A DNA stretch of 39,402 nucleotides from contig NZ_JAMQQG010000007.1 in assembly GCF_023716925.1 (NCBI RefSeq), positions 1-39,402 on the forward strand, written 5' to 3'. The stretch comes from Frankia sp. R82. GTDB taxonomy: Bacteria; Actinomycetota; Actinomycetes; Frankiales; Frankiaceae. Position 1 is the first letter of the stretch. The number at the start of each line of letters is the position of its first letter. A program made the translations under genes and the position numbers. Of the stretch, positions 39,275 to 39,402 are shown piece by piece. The notes under the pieces are model-generated. The model saw only the letters and a program-made list of their open reading frames with translations, was not told the origin of the DNA and did not search any database.

Positions 39275-39402
39275 CTATTGGCCGTCGGTGCCGACCCGGC
39301 GTACCCGGTGGTTGCCCCCGTCGGCGATGTAGAGGGTGCCGGTGTGGTCGAGCGCCACGCTGTTCGGATTCCCGAGTTGGGCGTGGGTGGCTGGGCCGCC
39401 GT
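39275..39402 (-). CDS. NHL-repeat protein, C-terminal end (runs off right edge)
   Basis: 42 codons to a TAG at 39275-39277: GGPATHAQLGNPNSVALDHT then GTLYIADGGNHRVRRVGTDG and Gln. GPAT-Q-L..P-GVAvD..G.LYIAD..NhRVRrV is one NHL beta-propeller blade of the type found in tandem at the C-terminus of actinobacterial Ser/Thr kinases and secreted proteins. The stop coincides with the junction to the IS630 fragment in the same frame, so the propeller may have been cut short by the insertion. The N-terminal part is outside the window. Confidence 0.85.
   Translation of the reverse strand, partial: GGPATHAQLGNPNSVALDHTGTLYIADGGNHRVRRVGTDGQ

Noticed and set aside
1-39402. tRNA, rRNA, riboswitch or integrase attachment site
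   Set aside because: No cloverleaf, rRNA segment or known riboswitch core was recognised on either strand; no integrase gene is present.

Overview
The window is 39.4 kb of very GC-rich DNA. The genes with clear homologies have strongly G/C-biased third codon positions. The family mix (two F420-type oxidoreductases, an SAM methyltransferase of the DUF574 type, HelR with a rifamycin-associated element, a Mop-type molbindin, an MmyB-like regulator) points to a filamentous actinomycete. A Frankia-like genome is my best guess; this is inference, since no ribosomal RNA or species marker is present.

Layout. 1-9.5 kb is a mostly minus-strand housekeeping-like block: an FHA protein running off the left edge, a Rieske protein with a five-helix membrane partner, aminopeptidase N, a pair of four-helix membrane proteins, a FetB-type permease on the plus strand, a deazaflavin nitroreductase-like enzyme, a zinc-ribbon protein, and a methyltransferase/phosphotransferase pair. 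9.7-20 kb holds a secreted protein, type II NADH dehydrogenase, a DUF574 methyltransferase, a PAS-GGDEF diguanylate cyclase, a lipoprotein, an ArsC-like phosphatase with an odd tail, an acyl-CoA-dehydrogenase-like flavoenzyme and a two-domain molbindin. 20.5-31.6 kb holds two SDR oxidoreductases, a LLM flavin oxidoreductase divergent from a ferritin-like di-iron oxidase/desaturase that overlaps an acyl carrier protein gene, HelR and a large hydrolase-like lipoprotein. 32-37 kb holds small stand-alone enzymes and regulators (SRPBCC-like protein, GNAT, GlxA-type AraC regulator with a cupin, XRE/MmyB regulator with a membrane protein). 35-39.4 kb is increasingly decayed: IS5 and IS630 transposase remnants, a perfect 220-bp direct duplication, gene fragments, an AT-richer orphan gene, and the end of an NHL-repeat protein.

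Best candidates for function. (1) helR carries a near-perfect 19-bp inverted repeat matching the rifamycin-associated element, next to a good -10 box, which predicts rifamycin-inducible protection of RNA polymerase. (2) The di-iron enzyme and its own acyl carrier protein look like a two-gene module that oxidises an ACP-bound acyl group; the divergent LLM enzyme shares a promoter region with repeated GGCCGGTCCGC boxes. (3) Short in-frame tandem repeats (12, 15 and 18 bp) recur at gene 3' ends and inside genes, two of them spanning stop codons. (4) The right end shows several in-frame junctions between live and dead genes.
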